A stretch of 26,800 bases of DNA, taken from positions 1 to 26,800 of the IMG/VR virus record IMGVR_UViG_3300020171_000114. One strand, given 5' to 3'. Origin of the DNA: a virus. A program made the position numbers and the translations under genes. Positions 1 through 7,773 of this stretch are shown piece by piece (position 1 is the first letter of the stretch; every line of letters begins with the position of its first letter). The notes under the pieces were generated by a model that was given only the letters and a program-made list of their open reading frames with translations, had not been told where the DNA came from and did no database searches.

Positions 1-1306
1 CATTATCCACATAGCCAGGTTGTGAAGTAGGTGTTACGGACATATTTATTGTAGAGGTTGACCAGACGTGCCCATAGGCTGTAATGGCCGCTGCCCCGAT
101 GTCAAGTATAGTCCCGTTCCCAATCGCAGAAATCCCCACATCATTTGTGCATTCTTGGGCTGAGATTATCGGTGTACCTGATGCTGGTGTGGTTATCGTA
201 ATCTCAGCACCATAAGTATACCCGTTTGCGTTTGTTGCGTAAGCTCGTAATTTGTAAGTTGTTGAGGCAGTCAAGGTCGTGAGAGTGGTATAAAAATCTC
301 CAATTACGCCAGTGCCCTCATCCGTGTAATATGGTTGTGCAGTTGGTGCAATGCCAGTATTTATTGTAGAGGTTGACCACACAAAACCGTGCGCCGTAAC
401 CGCAACTCCACCAGTGTTTGTGATTTTGCCATGTCCAACAGCAGTCGTAACTACCACAGCCATTGCCTCTACTGTCGTTACGACAGGTTTATCCGCCGAT
501 GCTGAAAAACTCACCTCAGTTCCGTAGAATGTGCCAATCGTGTTTGTGATATACGACCTCACATAATAAGTAGTATTCTGGGTTAAACCAGTCATACTTG
601 AGGTATATGCCCCTGTTGCCGAAGGTGCGCCTTTTTCTAAGTAATAGTCTTGAGTAGTATAAGCCCCTATCGGAGTAATGGGGTGCGTCGCCCAGACGTG
701 TCCGTGCTGGGTGGCTGCTGGTATTCCCAACCCTGTGACATTGCCGTTCCCTGTCGCTGTCGTAGCAGCGATGGCTGAGACGGCTTGATTGGTGGCGGAA
801 GGGGCTGTGTTATCAACGTGATAACCAGCATCATAGGTATAGATGTAATAGCAATCTGATGTTGCATAAGTTCCCCCATCCTGCCAGACACCACTGGAAC
901 CTTTCCCGCAAAATTGCTCACTAGCCTTAACATCTGAAAATTGGTAATAAACCTGTACATAATTACTTGTATCATTTCCTCCTTGAGCAGATGACTCAAC
1001 GGCAATTCTCACCTGCTCATTAACATAAACGGGAGTACCAAGAGTTACCTCATAATCTGTAGCACTGGTTGAGGTGTCAACAGCATTACCCCAAGTCTTA
1101 GTGGCTATTATGCTGTTATCTGATACCTTCCGTATAACAAAAGCAAGAGTGCCCGTAGGAGTGCCAGTTTTATTCAGCTTAAATGTCAGCTTGGTAACAG
1201 TTCGGTCAGTGATAGTTAGTTTTTGCCCATAACCTACACCAGAAACTGAACTATACCAGTCTAGTCCCGCACCACTATTTTGGCTAAGTTGTGATTCAGT
1301 AGCCAT
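1..1306 (-). CDS. Partial FN3-like repeat virion protein
   Basis: Open from an ATG at 1306 to the window edge with no stop, so the C-terminus is missing (at least 435 residues). The first ~170 residues form a beta-rich, Ser/Thr/Gly-rich domain starting MATESQLSQNSGAG. After that come three copies of a ~105-residue module. Each carries an HGHVWST-like motif (HGHVWAT, HGFVWST, HGHVWST) and ends with a TYYVRSYITN/YGTE-like strand, as in fibronectin type III-like repeats of phage and surface proteins. The start directly follows the stop of the upstream gene (TAGATG). A role as a tail fibre or other virion surface protein that touches the host or its glycans is inferred from the repeats and from the position after the connector and hub-like genes. 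No enzymatic motif is visible. Confidence 0.8.
   Translation of the reverse strand, partial: MATESQLSQNSGAGLDWYSSVSGVGYGQKLTITDRTVTKLTFKLNKTGTPTGTLAFVIRKVSDNSIIATKTWGNAVDTSTSATDYEVTLGTPVYVNEQVRIAVESSAQGGNDTSNYVQVYYQFSDVKASEQFCGKGSSGVWQDGGTYATSDCYYIYTYDAGYHVDNTAPSATNQAVSAIAATTATGNGNVTGLGIPAATQHGHVWATHPITPIGAYTTQDYYLEKGAPSATGAYTSSMTGLTQNTTYYVRSYITNTIGTFYGTEVSFSASADKPVVTTVEAMAVVVTTAVGHGKITNTGGVAVTAHGFVWSTSTINTGIAPTAQPYYTDEGTGVIGDFYTTLTTLTASTTYKLRAYATNANGYTYGAEITITTPASGTPIISAQECTNDVGISAIGNGTILDIGAAAITAYGHVWSTSTINMSVTPTSQPGYVDN
43..379. repeat. 22-bp direct repeats within 315-bp periodic modules
   Basis: An identical 22-bp stretch occurs at 43-64 and 358-379, exactly 315 bp (105 codons) apart. 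The matching point of a third, more diverged copy lies another 315 bp on, near 692. The repeats code for the HGHVWST-like modules of the partial gene and reflect in-frame module duplication. Confidence 0.8.
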
Positions 1307-2641
1307 CTAAACCCCCGCACTCGGCACTTGGAGTAATTGTGTCACGTGCCATTTAGGAACTGTATCTTCCATAATCAATTCGTTCAGGCGTTTTATTATC
1401 TTATCGTCTGTGACCTGAAGGTTTCCGATAATTCTATTGAAGTCCTCGTAGGACACAAACTGACGTTGAGTCCCATCCGCACTTGGAGATATTCCCACCG
1501 TTCCTGCCCGTGAGATGTCTCCAAACCCAAACCCGATTGTATAAGGGTAGTTCCTGTTATTGATGTCAAAGATACGGGTGAGGTAGCCTACGTTCCCTAT
1601 CCTGTTGTCATTCTCTCGTGAGTCGGTTATCTTGATGTAGTCGTGGACTTCCTGCCCACAGTTCATAGGTGCGAAGCCGTTACCCTTTTCGTGTTCTACT
1701 TCTAACTTCTGTATCCCTGCCGTAGCTATCGCTGTGGCCTGAGCATCAGAAGCCAACCTGCCCTCTTTGTAATCCACCTTTGGCAAGAGGGCAAAGGAAG
1801 CAGCACTTGTATAGTTCCCTGTATAAGCTGGTGCGTGGTCGGATGAGGACTGGACAACTATCTTATTCGGTAAGACAAGTCTATTCCTGTAAACCTTAGA
1901 AAAGAAGGTGTGGTTAGCCGCTAGGATAATATCGTTGTATTCATAAGCGTAAGTTGTTCCCGATACTGTCGGGTTGATGATATGTATGTCTCCGTCAGCT
2001 TCTACTCTCATAACGCACTTGGTATAACCTAAGAGTTCCTTTATCTTAGCCAAGCGGGTGTTACCTGTGGACACCCTGAAGTAGTCTTTTGGAGCAAACG
2101 TGTCTATCAGTGAGTCCTCGGAGTCCCAATCCACAGTTATAGCCGTAGTATGACTGAAACAAGCCATCGTAGCCCCGGCGATAGCGTTGATTAGTGTCTT
2201 GACAGTCTGGGTGTCACTGTCAGGCAGAGTATAAGATGCTGAAGCGTGGTCATCATCTAATTGGTCGGGAATCCCATAGAGAGACAGGGTACACTTCAGG
2301 TTGCCACCAGACGACACCTGTTCCTGTCCCTTGACGATTAAAGGCGCAGCCGCTGAGTAGTAATCCGTTCCACTTACGTTATAACCATACGAGATTGTCC
2401 CTGTGTAGCCTTCAAGGGAAAGGGCATATAACACTTGGGCGGAGTCGTCTATCCTAACAGTCGCCGTCTGTGACCAGGGTGTTTCGGAATGACTTACTCG
2501 TTCTATGTTGTTGGTCAGCACCGACCCGCCAGGGGCGTAATAAGTATAGGTAGTCGCACCAGAGGTCAGGACTATCTTCACGATAATCTGACCATTCATC
2601 TGGTTCTGGGCTGTTGTGAGATTACTATCTAGCGAACGCAT
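1307..2641 (-). CDS. Putative tail hub / baseplate-like protein
   Basis: 444 residues. Its ATG directly follows the stop of the upstream connector-like gene (TAGATG) and its stop is followed directly by the next start, so the three genes are translationally linked. The protein is beta-rich with no signal peptide or membrane segment. Residues ~190-225 contain a helix followed by LGYTKCVMRVEADGDIHI and then a proline, a pattern like the 'LL...G....V..DG.I.I..P' stretch of gpD/gp27-type tail hub proteins. The C-terminal ~60 residues look helical (NRIIGNLQVTDDKIIKRLNE). The position between a connector-like protein and a fibre-like protein fits a tail component. The hub assignment rests on pattern resemblance only; a generic tail protein is the safer reading. 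Confidence 0.5.
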   Translation of the reverse strand: MRSLDSNLTTAQNQMNGQIIVKIVLTSGATTYTYYAPGGSVLTNNIERVSHSETPWSQTATVRIDDSAQVLYALSLEGYTGTISYGYNVSGTDYYSAAAPLIVKGQEQVSSGGNLKCTLSLYGIPDQLDDDHASASYTLPDSDTQTVKTLINAIAGATMACFSHTTAITVDWDSEDSLIDTFAPKDYFRVSTGNTRLAKIKELLGYTKCVMRVEADGDIHIINPTVSGTTYAYEYNDIILAANHTFFSKVYRNRLVLPNKIVVQSSSDHAPAYTGNYTSAASFALLPKVDYKEGRLASDAQATAIATAGIQKLEVEHEKGNGFAPMNCGQEVHDYIKITDSRENDNRIGNVGYLTRIFDINNRNYPYTIGFGFGDISRAGTVGISPSADGTQRQFVSYEDFNRIIGNLQVTDDKIIKRLNELIMEDTVPKWHVTQLLQVPSAGV

Positions 2642-3706
2642 CTAACTCCTCGGATATAGGTAAGCCGTTCTGGCTCCGGCTTGTCTGGAGAGTTTCTGTC
2701 TTACCATCGCCAGCCGTCTCTCACCCCACGATGAGTAGTTGGCTGAAGTGGCTGGCCCCATAGCACCAATAGCCTTGAAGAACTTAGGTGCGTGATAGAT
2801 ACACAGTCTTGCCGCTACCATTTCGGCTAGTATGTCCTCATCGTCTGGCAGAAGTGTAGATGATACGAAAGTGACATCATCATTATCACTCACAGCAGCC
2901 TCTAGTGCTGGATAGATAGTAAAGGTAGCTGCGTTAGCGGAGGTTGTCTGGTCGCCAATGGTCGTATAGATAGACCTGTGGTTCTCAATGGTAAATTGGT
3001 TCCCCTCTTCTATGATTACTGTAGCCCCTAACCCATCTACCGCAAATGTGGTAGCACCGGCAGACGCAGCACCTAGAGCCTCGCCAGCCAAATCAACTGT
3101 CTGGGAGAGTATGTGGGGCTTGGCAAACCACACAAGAACGTCCACACTCTCTAGGGTGCCCAAAGTGGAATTGGAGTCGCCTACATACACTACATCAATC
3201 TCTATGATGTTATTGTTGATTAGAGTCCAGTTCCTTGGTCTTCCTATAGGATACTCAACTTTGGCTATTCTCAGGTAATCATTAACATCCCCTATATATA
3301 TCTGCCTCTTGTTGTAACATCTCTTGTTGTAAATCTCGTAGGTATCACCCGAAACAAAGATGTCCGCATTAAGGGCTAAGACGCTAGTGCTCGTGTAGGA
3401 CGCAACAGTAGCCCACGTGTCGTCTGTGGTGTTGTGGACTATCTTTTCATTTGTAGCGTCTCCTGACACGAACTGGGTCTTTACAGTGTCGGTCAGGTTA
3501 GAAGTTGAGGTGGCGGAGACAGTCCCGTATCGTGATTCTATCTTGAAGACCACCGGACAAAGGTTCTCGTGCTTCTGGTAAGAGCCCAGTTCCTTGAGGG
3601 ATTCCTCCATTTGGTAGTTGATTTCAGCCGCCGTGAATTCAGCATTACCAGTGTCCTGAAGCACCTGTTCGATTAAATCAACTTCGTCTGTGTAAATTCT
3701 AGGCAT
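2642..3706 (-). CDS. Putative head-tail connector/adaptor protein
   Basis: 354 residues. The ATG at 3706 has the SD GAGAGG about 5 nt upstream and follows the TAA of the 46-residue gene. The N-terminus is helical (DLIEQVLQDTGNAEFTAAEI, then YQMEESLKEL) and the C-terminus is helical (EDILAEMVAARLCIYHAPKF, ending in a Lys/Arg-rich helix WGERRLAMVRQKLSR). Between them lies a long beta-rich region (~50-280). A helical bundle interrupted by a beta insert is common in head-completion or adaptor proteins that sit under the portal. The location, after the capsid genes and before hub and fibre genes, fits. The family is not certain; it could be another neck or tail-terminator protein. Confidence 0.5.
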   Translation of the reverse strand: MPRIYTDEVDLIEQVLQDTGNAEFTAAEINYQMEESLKELGSYQKHENLCPVVFKIESRYGTVSATSTSNLTDTVKTQFVSGDATNEKIVHNTTDDTWATVASYTSTSVLALNADIFVSGDTYEIYNKRCYNKRQIYIGDVNDYLRIAKVEYPIGRPRNWTLINNNIIEIDVVYVGDSNSTLGTLESVDVLVWFAKPHILSQTVDLAGEALGAASAGATTFAVDGLGATVIIEEGNQFTIENHRSIYTTIGDQTTSANAATFTIYPALEAAVSDNDDVTFVSSTLLPDDEDILAEMVAARLCIYHAPKFFKAIGAMGPATSANYSSWGERRLAMVRQKLSRQAGARTAYLYPRS

Positions 3707-3708
3707 AT

Positions 3709-3849
3709 TTACCTCTCATTAGCGTATCTCGCCCTGATTGAACCTTGTGCCTTTGCTTTGGTCGTAGAACTACCCACAACCTTCCCTGTGTTCTTATTTA
3801 TTATCTTATAAGGCTTTGCGCCAGTTCTCTTTACTATCTTGTATGGCAT
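3709..3849 (-). CDS. Small basic phage protein (46 aa)
   Basis: ATG at 3849, TAA at 3709-3711. The SD AAGGAG sits 4 nt upstream and overlaps the TGA of the preceding membrane-protein gene. The product MPYKIVKRTGAKPYKIINKN... continues with GKVVGSSTTKAKAQGSIRAR. It is very basic (Lys/Arg-rich) with a predicted beta-hairpin followed by a helix. Similar 'KPYKIvnK.TGKVVG.S.tK.KAq.siRA' small proteins are often seen in phage structural operons, but I know of no function. It fills the gap between its two neighbours with almost no spare bases, which supports it as a real gene. Confidence 0.8.
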   Translation of the reverse strand: MPYKIVKRTGAKPYKIINKNTGKVVGSSTTKAKAQGSIRARYANER

Positions 3850-3850
3850 A

Positions 3851-4009
3851 TCACTCCTTGCGAGTTATGAGAAACAGCCATCCACGGCTGATTCCGTTGT
3901 TGATTAGAATACAGCCAAGCGTTACAGATATTCCTTGTACCCATCTGCCGTCTCCCATAAGATAGACCCCATAGTAAGAGGCTATCTCGGTCAACGTTCC
4001 GAGATTCAT
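3851..4009 (-). CDS. Small membrane protein (52 aa), downstream half of an amber-interrupted frame
   Basis: I choose the ATG at 4009 because GGGAG lies 6 nt upstream; an in-frame TTG at 4042 has no SD. The product MNLGTLTEIASYYGVYLMGD... has a hydrophobic segment (WVQGISVTLGCILI and following) that could span the membrane once, and ends in FLITRKE. Its TGA overlaps the SD of the next gene. The same frame is open further upstream to a GTG at 4093, broken only by one TAG at 4055-4057. The protein may therefore be a restarted or truncated form of an ~80-residue product. Function unknown; a lysis-accessory or host-envelope role is possible but unproven. Confidence 0.65.
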   Translation of the reverse strand: MNLGTLTEIASYYGVYLMGDGRWVQGISVTLGCILINNGISRGWLFLITRKE

Positions 4010-4093
4010 CACCAACTCCCTGATTATGTTGTGGCGGGTCAACGGCTCTATCCCCTAGAATAATATCCATTTGCCACCTACTTCATTCCCCAC
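4010..4093 (-). pseudogene. Upstream part of the membrane-protein frame, closed by an in-frame TAG
   Basis: A GTG at 4093 stands 5 nt after a perfect AGGAG (4099-4103). Its frame reads 12 codons (VGNEVGGKWILF), meets TAG at 4055-4057, then continues in the same frame through GIEPLTRHNIIREL into the 52-residue protein. The good SD placed before a 12-codon frame suggests that the original gene began here and was split by an amber mutation, or that the TAG is read through. TAG ends several other genes in the window, so a wholesale reassignment of TAG is unlikely. Confidence 0.5.
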
Positions 4094-4107
4094 GGTATCT
4101 CCTACCC

Positions 4108-4443
4108 TTAACGGACAATTTCAAACATCTCCTCAGGCACACACGGCTGGTTACTTCCCTCATCGTGATGACAAATGTGCTTACTTATCTTGATTGATAC
4201 CCCCGTCAGCGTGAGTATCTTTGCTTTAGCTTGGGCAAAGAGGTTGTCAAGATTCGGCCGCCGGGTGAAACGCACTGTAATAGACATGTTCGGCTGACCT
4301 GAAACCATATCAGCCCCTTTGGTCATAACAGTATCGCCCCACACTGGCTTGCCGCTCAGGAACGTCTCTATCGTGTCGTAGATGTTATCCCGCTTGGCTA
4401 CCGTGTTGGCTGTGATTGTTGCTTTGAGACAAAAAGATGACAC
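4108..4443 (-). CDS. Hypothetical phage protein, start region disturbed by HNH insertion
   Basis: About 111 residues from the GTG at 4443, which has AGGAG 10 nt upstream inside the end of the HNH gene. A GTG at 4452 that overlaps the HNH stop (GTGA) is in frame but only 1 nt from the SD. The product starts (M)SSFCLKATITANTVAKRDN, has a central FTRRPNLDNLFAQAKAKIL helix and a Cys/His-rich C-terminal part (KISKHICHHDEG, then QPCVPEEMF). I do not recognise the family. Its first residues resemble the short peptide encoded just before the HNH gene (TFALKAEI against SFCLKATI), so the native start of this gene may have been displaced by the HNH insertion. Confidence 0.7.
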   Translation of the reverse strand: MSSFCLKATITANTVAKRDNIYDTIETFLSGKPVWGDTVMTKGADMVSGQPNMSITVRFTRRPNLDNLFAQAKAKILTLTGVSIKISKHICHHDEGSNQPCVPEEMFEIVR

Positions 4444-4448
4444 GATTA

Positions 4449-5048
4449 TCACACTCCTAATCTGGCTTGCAACTGAAGCCTTAACTCTTTAATTTCCCAC
4501 TGAAGTAGCCGTAGTTCTTTCCGCATAACACACTGAGAGCAAAACTTCGTTTTCAAGGAATGGTTGACTGGTGAAATCAACTCTAAATTCTCTAGTCTGT
4601 TATCATCTGTAATTCCATTGATATGATGAACCTGTTCTTTCCGAGTTAACAAGCGGTTCAAACTGCGCTCCATCACTAAGCGATGTTCAAGCACATAGCT
4701 AATAGAACTAGCATTGGGATGTTCAGGACAATATACATTCACGTAACCTCCGTGAATAAAACGACCACCTTTCCAATTATAATGGGCTTGACCTCGTAGT
4801 ATTACCTTTTTGCTATTGATAAAATTCGGATGTGTCTTGTTCCTACCCTTCAAATATGCTAGTTTACTCGATTCACTTCGACTTCTAGTAACTTTGGCTC
4901 TTTCCAAGACATCTTGGACTGTTGAGATACTTGAACCCACCTGTGAATGTATGGATTTAGGCGATTCGCCACTTAGATATAGATTAATTACCTTCTCGCA
5001 AAAAGGTTTGTCATTAACTAATCCTCGAATAGTCCTATTTCCTTTCAT
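4449..5048 (-). CDS. HNH homing endonuclease with N-terminal helix-turn-helix
   Basis: 199 residues. Free-standing HNH_3-type endonuclease expected to nick or cut DNA and drive its own spread among related phages. The core has EHRLVMERSLNRLL (His122), then HHINGITDDNRLENLEL with His141/His142, Asn150 and Asn154 as likely metal and catalytic residues. Residues ~13-55 look like a helix-turn-helix (SGESPKSIHSQVGSSISTVQ) that would give site choice. A QAHYNWKGGR element precedes the core. The C-terminus (~175-197) is a Leu-rich coiled coil. The start overlaps the stop of a 16-codon frame (ATGA) and the end overlaps the next frame (GTGA). There is no room for an intron, so this is a free-standing insertion. 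Confidence 0.92.
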   Translation of the reverse strand: MKGNRTIRGLVNDKPFCEKVINLYLSGESPKSIHSQVGSSISTVQDVLERAKVTRSRSESSKLAYLKGRNKTHPNFINSKKVILRGQAHYNWKGGRFIHGGYVNVYCPEHPNASSISYVLEHRLVMERSLNRLLTRKEQVHHINGITDDNRLENLELISPVNHSLKTKFCSQCVMRKELRLLQWEIKELRLQLQARLGV

Positions 5049-5095
5049 ATTGGTGATTCCATCGGAATTTCAGCCTTCAGAGCGAAGGTAGCCAT
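5045..5095 (-). pseudogene. 16-codon frame before the HNH gene, possible displaced gene start
   Basis: The ATG at 5095 overlaps the TAA of the 38-residue gene (TAATG), a normal coupled start. It reads MATFALKAEIPMESPI and stops at a TGA that overlaps the HNH start (ATGA). Its first residues resemble the N-terminus of the gene on the far side of the HNH gene (TFALKAEI against SFCLKATI). I read it as the former 5' end of that gene, cut off by the HNH insertion; it could also be a short leader peptide. Confidence 0.5.
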
Positions 5096-5211
5096 TACTG
5101 ATACCCCCAGTTGGTATGACCGAAAACTCTTATCCCTTCCTCGTAGGAGATGTAAATAGGTTTATCATCTGGTTTCTTTCTGAATAGCCTGTGGAGTATC
5201 TTCTTTATCAT
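5095..5211 (-). CDS. Small basic hypothetical protein (38 aa)
   Basis: ATG at 5211 with a perfect AAGGAGG 5 nt upstream. The product MIKKILHRLFRKKPDDK continues with PIYISYEEGIRVFGHTNWGYQ and ends at a TAA that overlaps the next start (TAATG). The N-terminal part is an amphipathic basic helix and the C-terminal part looks like two beta strands. I do not recognise it. The strong SD and the exact junctions on both sides support it as a real gene in the late operon. Confidence 0.75.
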   Translation of the reverse strand: MIKKILHRLFRKKPDDKPIYISYEEGIRVFGHTNWGYQ

Positions 5212-5229
5212 TGATACCTCCTTTTACCC

Positions 5230-6156
5230 CTAAACATAACGCCACTTTGTCACTAGATAGTTCTGCTGGATTTCCCCTGCGGTTAAAGCCCGATTGTAAA
5301 TCCTGGCTTCACCTATCACCCCATTCAAGTCGCTCGTGCCAGTTTCCCTTTCCCCAAGGTATAAATCCCTACCATCCGCAACAGGTGTGTGTGAAGCGAC
5401 AGCGTTTGCACCAAAAACTCCATTAAGGTAAATCTTAGTGTTCGTCCCATTATAAACGCCAGTTATATACGCCCAAACTCCTTTTGAGCCACTAACAAGC
5501 CCAGCATTATCCCAACTATTGGCATTGCCAGTAAAGAAACTCCACTGGCTGGTATCATTATTCCAAACTATCATATAGCAACCAAGATATGTAGTGGTGT
5601 TTATCTTACTTACAATATCAGCATTTGCGGCAAGGGAACTACTTAATTTTACCCAAACCTCAACAGTTACTACTCCCGAAATATCTATAACCGCATTGTT
5701 TGGAATAACTATTTTGTCATCCGTCCCATCAAAACTTCTGCCTTGATAGCCCCAGGTAGCACCTGTAACAGTCATTGCTAGATTAGACTTGTCTTTTGAC
5801 TTGATGATATTGCTAGAAGTAACTGTGATATTGCCCACTGCCCCAGTTGTTGCTATAGAAGTCGCCACCCCTGCTGGGATAGTTACAACACTGTTCGTTA
5901 CCGTCATAGTGCCTGTGGCTACAGTTCCACCTTCTGGCATACCCACTATAAATGTTCCAGCCGTAGCAACATCTATAGTATTTGCCCCAACAGCAAGGTT
6001 GATTGGGTTAGCCGCTGTAAGTGCGCCAGTCCCGTTCTTAATATACCCACCCTTGGCTACCATATCAGGTCGCCAGAGTGGGGCATAGAACACCTCGGAG
6101 TTGTCCTTCTTGGGAGTCCAGATGCTACCCGTTTTTATCTTAGTAGCTATACTCAT
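5230..6156 (-). CDS. LamG / concanavalin A-like virion protein
   Basis: 308 residues. The N-terminal half (~45-125) is Gly/Thr/Val-rich beta sequence. Residues ~135-305 form a LamG-like jelly-roll: GRSFDGTDDKIVIPNN, VTVEVWVKLS, WAYITGVYNGTNTKIYLNG, LYLGERETG and the closing IGEARIYNRALTAGEIQQNY. The last motif is typical of LamG_3-type domains, which often bind glycans. The protein has no signal peptide. Its ATG is 2 nt after the TAG of the upstream gene, with only a weak SD, so coupled translation is likely. A role as capsid decoration, tail fibre or receptor-binding protein fits the family and the position; binding itself is inferred. Confidence 0.85.
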   Translation of the reverse strand: MSIATKIKTGSIWTPKKDNSEVFYAPLWRPDMVAKGGYIKNGTGALTAANPINLAVGANTIDVATAGTFIVGMPEGGTVATGTMTVTNSVVTIPAGVATSIATTGAVGNITVTSSNIIKSKDKSNLAMTVTGATWGYQGRSFDGTDDKIVIPNNAVIDISGVVTVEVWVKLSSSLAANADIVSKINTTTYLGCYMIVWNNDTSQWSFFTGNANSWDNAGLVSGSKGVWAYITGVYNGTNTKIYLNGVFGANAVASHTPVADGRDLYLGERETGTSDLNGVIGEARIYNRALTAGEIQQNYLVTKWRYV

Positions 6157-6158
6157 GC

Positions 6159-7286
6159 CTATAAATTCTCCGCTGTCAGTTTGATAATAACATCGTCACC
6201 TGCGGTTATCGTAGTAGCTGTTACAGAAACGAGGATTCCAAACAAATCATCAACACCAGCCGCACAGGTAAAAGCTAATGGTAGATTCCCATAAGTAGAT
6301 GGCGTGGCTACCGTTTCAGAGTCCCCGGTACCGTTCTCGGAAAGAGCGGGGAAGTCAATCCGCCCGACATAATTAGCTTGGTCAGCGTGGAATAATGCCG
6401 TATTAGCCGCATTGTCGTCCAATTCTGATGTAGGCGTGGCTGTGAACAGATAAAGAGACAGCAGACCCGTCAATGCGGTCGTCTCACAGATTACATGGGC
6501 TTTCACGATATATCCAGACCCACCGTTCTTGTTGGCTATGGCAGAGAATGTCCAAGCTGTACCGCTTCCGTTGGTTGACTCATTACTGATAACATCGCCA
6601 GCAGAGTTAGCACCGCCAGCCACGATTACCTTAGTAGTGCTGACGGTCTTGAGAGTTGTTCTGCCACCAGCTTCGGGGCTACTGAGGATTTCAGCTATGG
6701 TGGGTTCTAATGGAACAATCTCGTTGTTGAACTTGACATCAGCAACGTAGGCGTTCTCAAAAGTCCCTGTGGAATACCAACCCCATTCAAGGGTTACACG
6801 GTAGATAGTCCACTTGCTGAATATGGTATCGGACTGGAACTGAGTCCATTTATACTGAGTCCCTTCGGTTAGACCTGACCCCACAGTACCCTCACCATAG
6901 TAGAAGAACTGGGTTGCCGTAATATCTAACTCATGAGCATTCCACCCGGAAGTTTTCTCAAGGGTAGCACCTGAAGGGGCTTGGGTGACTTCACATCTCT
7001 TGTCGTTATCTGTGGGGTCGTGCATCCAGATAACAAGATTGACACCGTATTCTTCGGCATTAGTCTGATACCATGTCCAAAGACCTGACTTGAACTCAAA
7101 GGGGTACAGTTCGTCAACAGGTATGTTAATCCTTGCATAATCATCACCAGACTGGGCACCACCGTACAGTTCTGCTAACCATCCGGTAGGACTTTTCTGG
7201 TCATACGGAGACTCATTACCCCGAATCCACCTCGCCGCACCACTTCCAGCCGTTCCTAAACTTGGTCTGCCAAAATGCTTGCTCAT
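6159..7286 (-). CDS. Predicted beta-rich virion protein
   Basis: 375 residues. The ATG at 7286 has the SD AAGGAG 6 nt upstream. Two regions are visible. Residues ~1-195 are rich in Trp and Tyr (LWTWYQTNAEEYGVNLVIW, TLEWGWYSTGTFENAYVADV) and resemble a carbohydrate-binding type jelly-roll that ends in a VADVKFNNEIVP strand. Residues ~210-375 form a second beta domain with SAGDVISNESTNGSG, PTSELDDNAANTALF and GDSETVATPSTYGN. I do not know a named family for the second domain. The position between the enzyme cassette and a LamG protein, and the absence of catalytic motifs, suggest a virion surface or tail protein. Confidence 0.6.
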   Translation of the reverse strand: MSKHFGRPSLGTAGSGAARWIRGNESPYDQKSPTGWLAELYGGAQSGDDYARINIPVDELYPFEFKSGLWTWYQTNAEEYGVNLVIWMHDPTDNDKRCEVTQAPSGATLEKTSGWNAHELDITATQFFYYGEGTVGSGLTEGTQYKWTQFQSDTIFSKWTIYRVTLEWGWYSTGTFENAYVADVKFNNEIVPLEPTIAEILSSPEAGGRTTLKTVSTTKVIVAGGANSAGDVISNESTNGSGTAWTFSAIANKNGGSGYIVKAHVICETTALTGLLSLYLFTATPTSELDDNAANTALFHADQANYVGRIDFPALSENGTGDSETVATPSTYGNLPLAFTCAAGVDDLFGILVSVTATTITAGDDVIIKLTAENL

Positions 7287-7296
7287 TGTCTACTCC

Positions 7297-7773
7297 TTAT
7301 AGTCTCTTTACTAAGTCTTTTATCTTTTCCCTGATTTCAGGGTAGTAATACATCGTTTTAAGGAACTCGTATCCAATTCCTCTCTCGTTTGAGTCTGCCT
7401 TCCAGCAGTCGGGTGGTTGGTCGGGACTCCTCGGCTTCCAGTGACCTTCCAGTACCTCGTCAAGCCATAACTCATGAATCACCTGCTCCCTATCCCTGTA
7501 GTATGGGTCAATCTCGACACTCTTACCTACGAACACTCTCTTGATTGCTTCAAAGAGTGCGTGTCTGCCAGGGTTGTCTTCCATTTCAAGGAACTTATTC
7601 CATACCCTTAACCAAAGTTTAGCGTTAGGATGCGACACGTTCTGTTCTGTAGGTTCCGGATAACGAAACGCCAGAGTCACAAGAGCCTTCATAAGAGGGG
7701 CTTGAACCTTCTCTATATAGTATTGCCTTCGGTTCTTGAGTATCTCATGTGATAATGTTTGATTAGTAACCAT
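7297..7773 (-). CDS. Helical hypothetical protein of the enzyme cassette
   Basis: 158 residues from the ATG at 7773, which has GGAGG just upstream (3 nt) and overlaps the end of the radical SAM gene by 11 nt. The same frame is open 45 codons further upstream, but that stretch lies inside the radical SAM coding region, is unlike the rest and has no better SD. The product (MVTNQTLSHEILKNRRQY...) is mainly helical with many charged and aromatic residues, for example KLWLRVWNKFLEM and REQVIHELWLDEVLEGHWK, ending EIREKIKDLVKRL. No family is recognised. Translational overlap with the radical SAM gene suggests a linked role, perhaps as an accessory or substrate-binding partner, but this is inference. 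Confidence 0.7.
   Translation of the reverse strand: MVTNQTLSHEILKNRRQYYIEKVQAPLMKALVTLAFRYPEPTEQNVSHPNAKLWLRVWNKFLEMEDNPGRHALFEAIKRVFVGKSVEIDPYYRDREQVIHELWLDEVLEGHWKPRSPDQPPDCWKADSNERGIGYEFLKTMYYYPEIREKIKDLVKRL

Noticed and set aside
667-1005. 112-codon minus-strand frame inside the first gene
   Set aside because: It lies in another frame of the FN3-like gene, whose frame stays open across the region and shows regular modules.
3834-4070. 78-codon frame starting MDIILGD with a GGTGG-like SD
   Set aside because: Overlaps the membrane-protein frame and would run into the 46-residue gene. Its translation is hydrophilic and without clear structure; the competing frame has a membrane segment and clean junctions.
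4449-5048. Group I intron carrying the HNH gene
   Set aside because: Both ends overlap neighbouring frames by 4 nt, leaving no room for ribozyme sequence.
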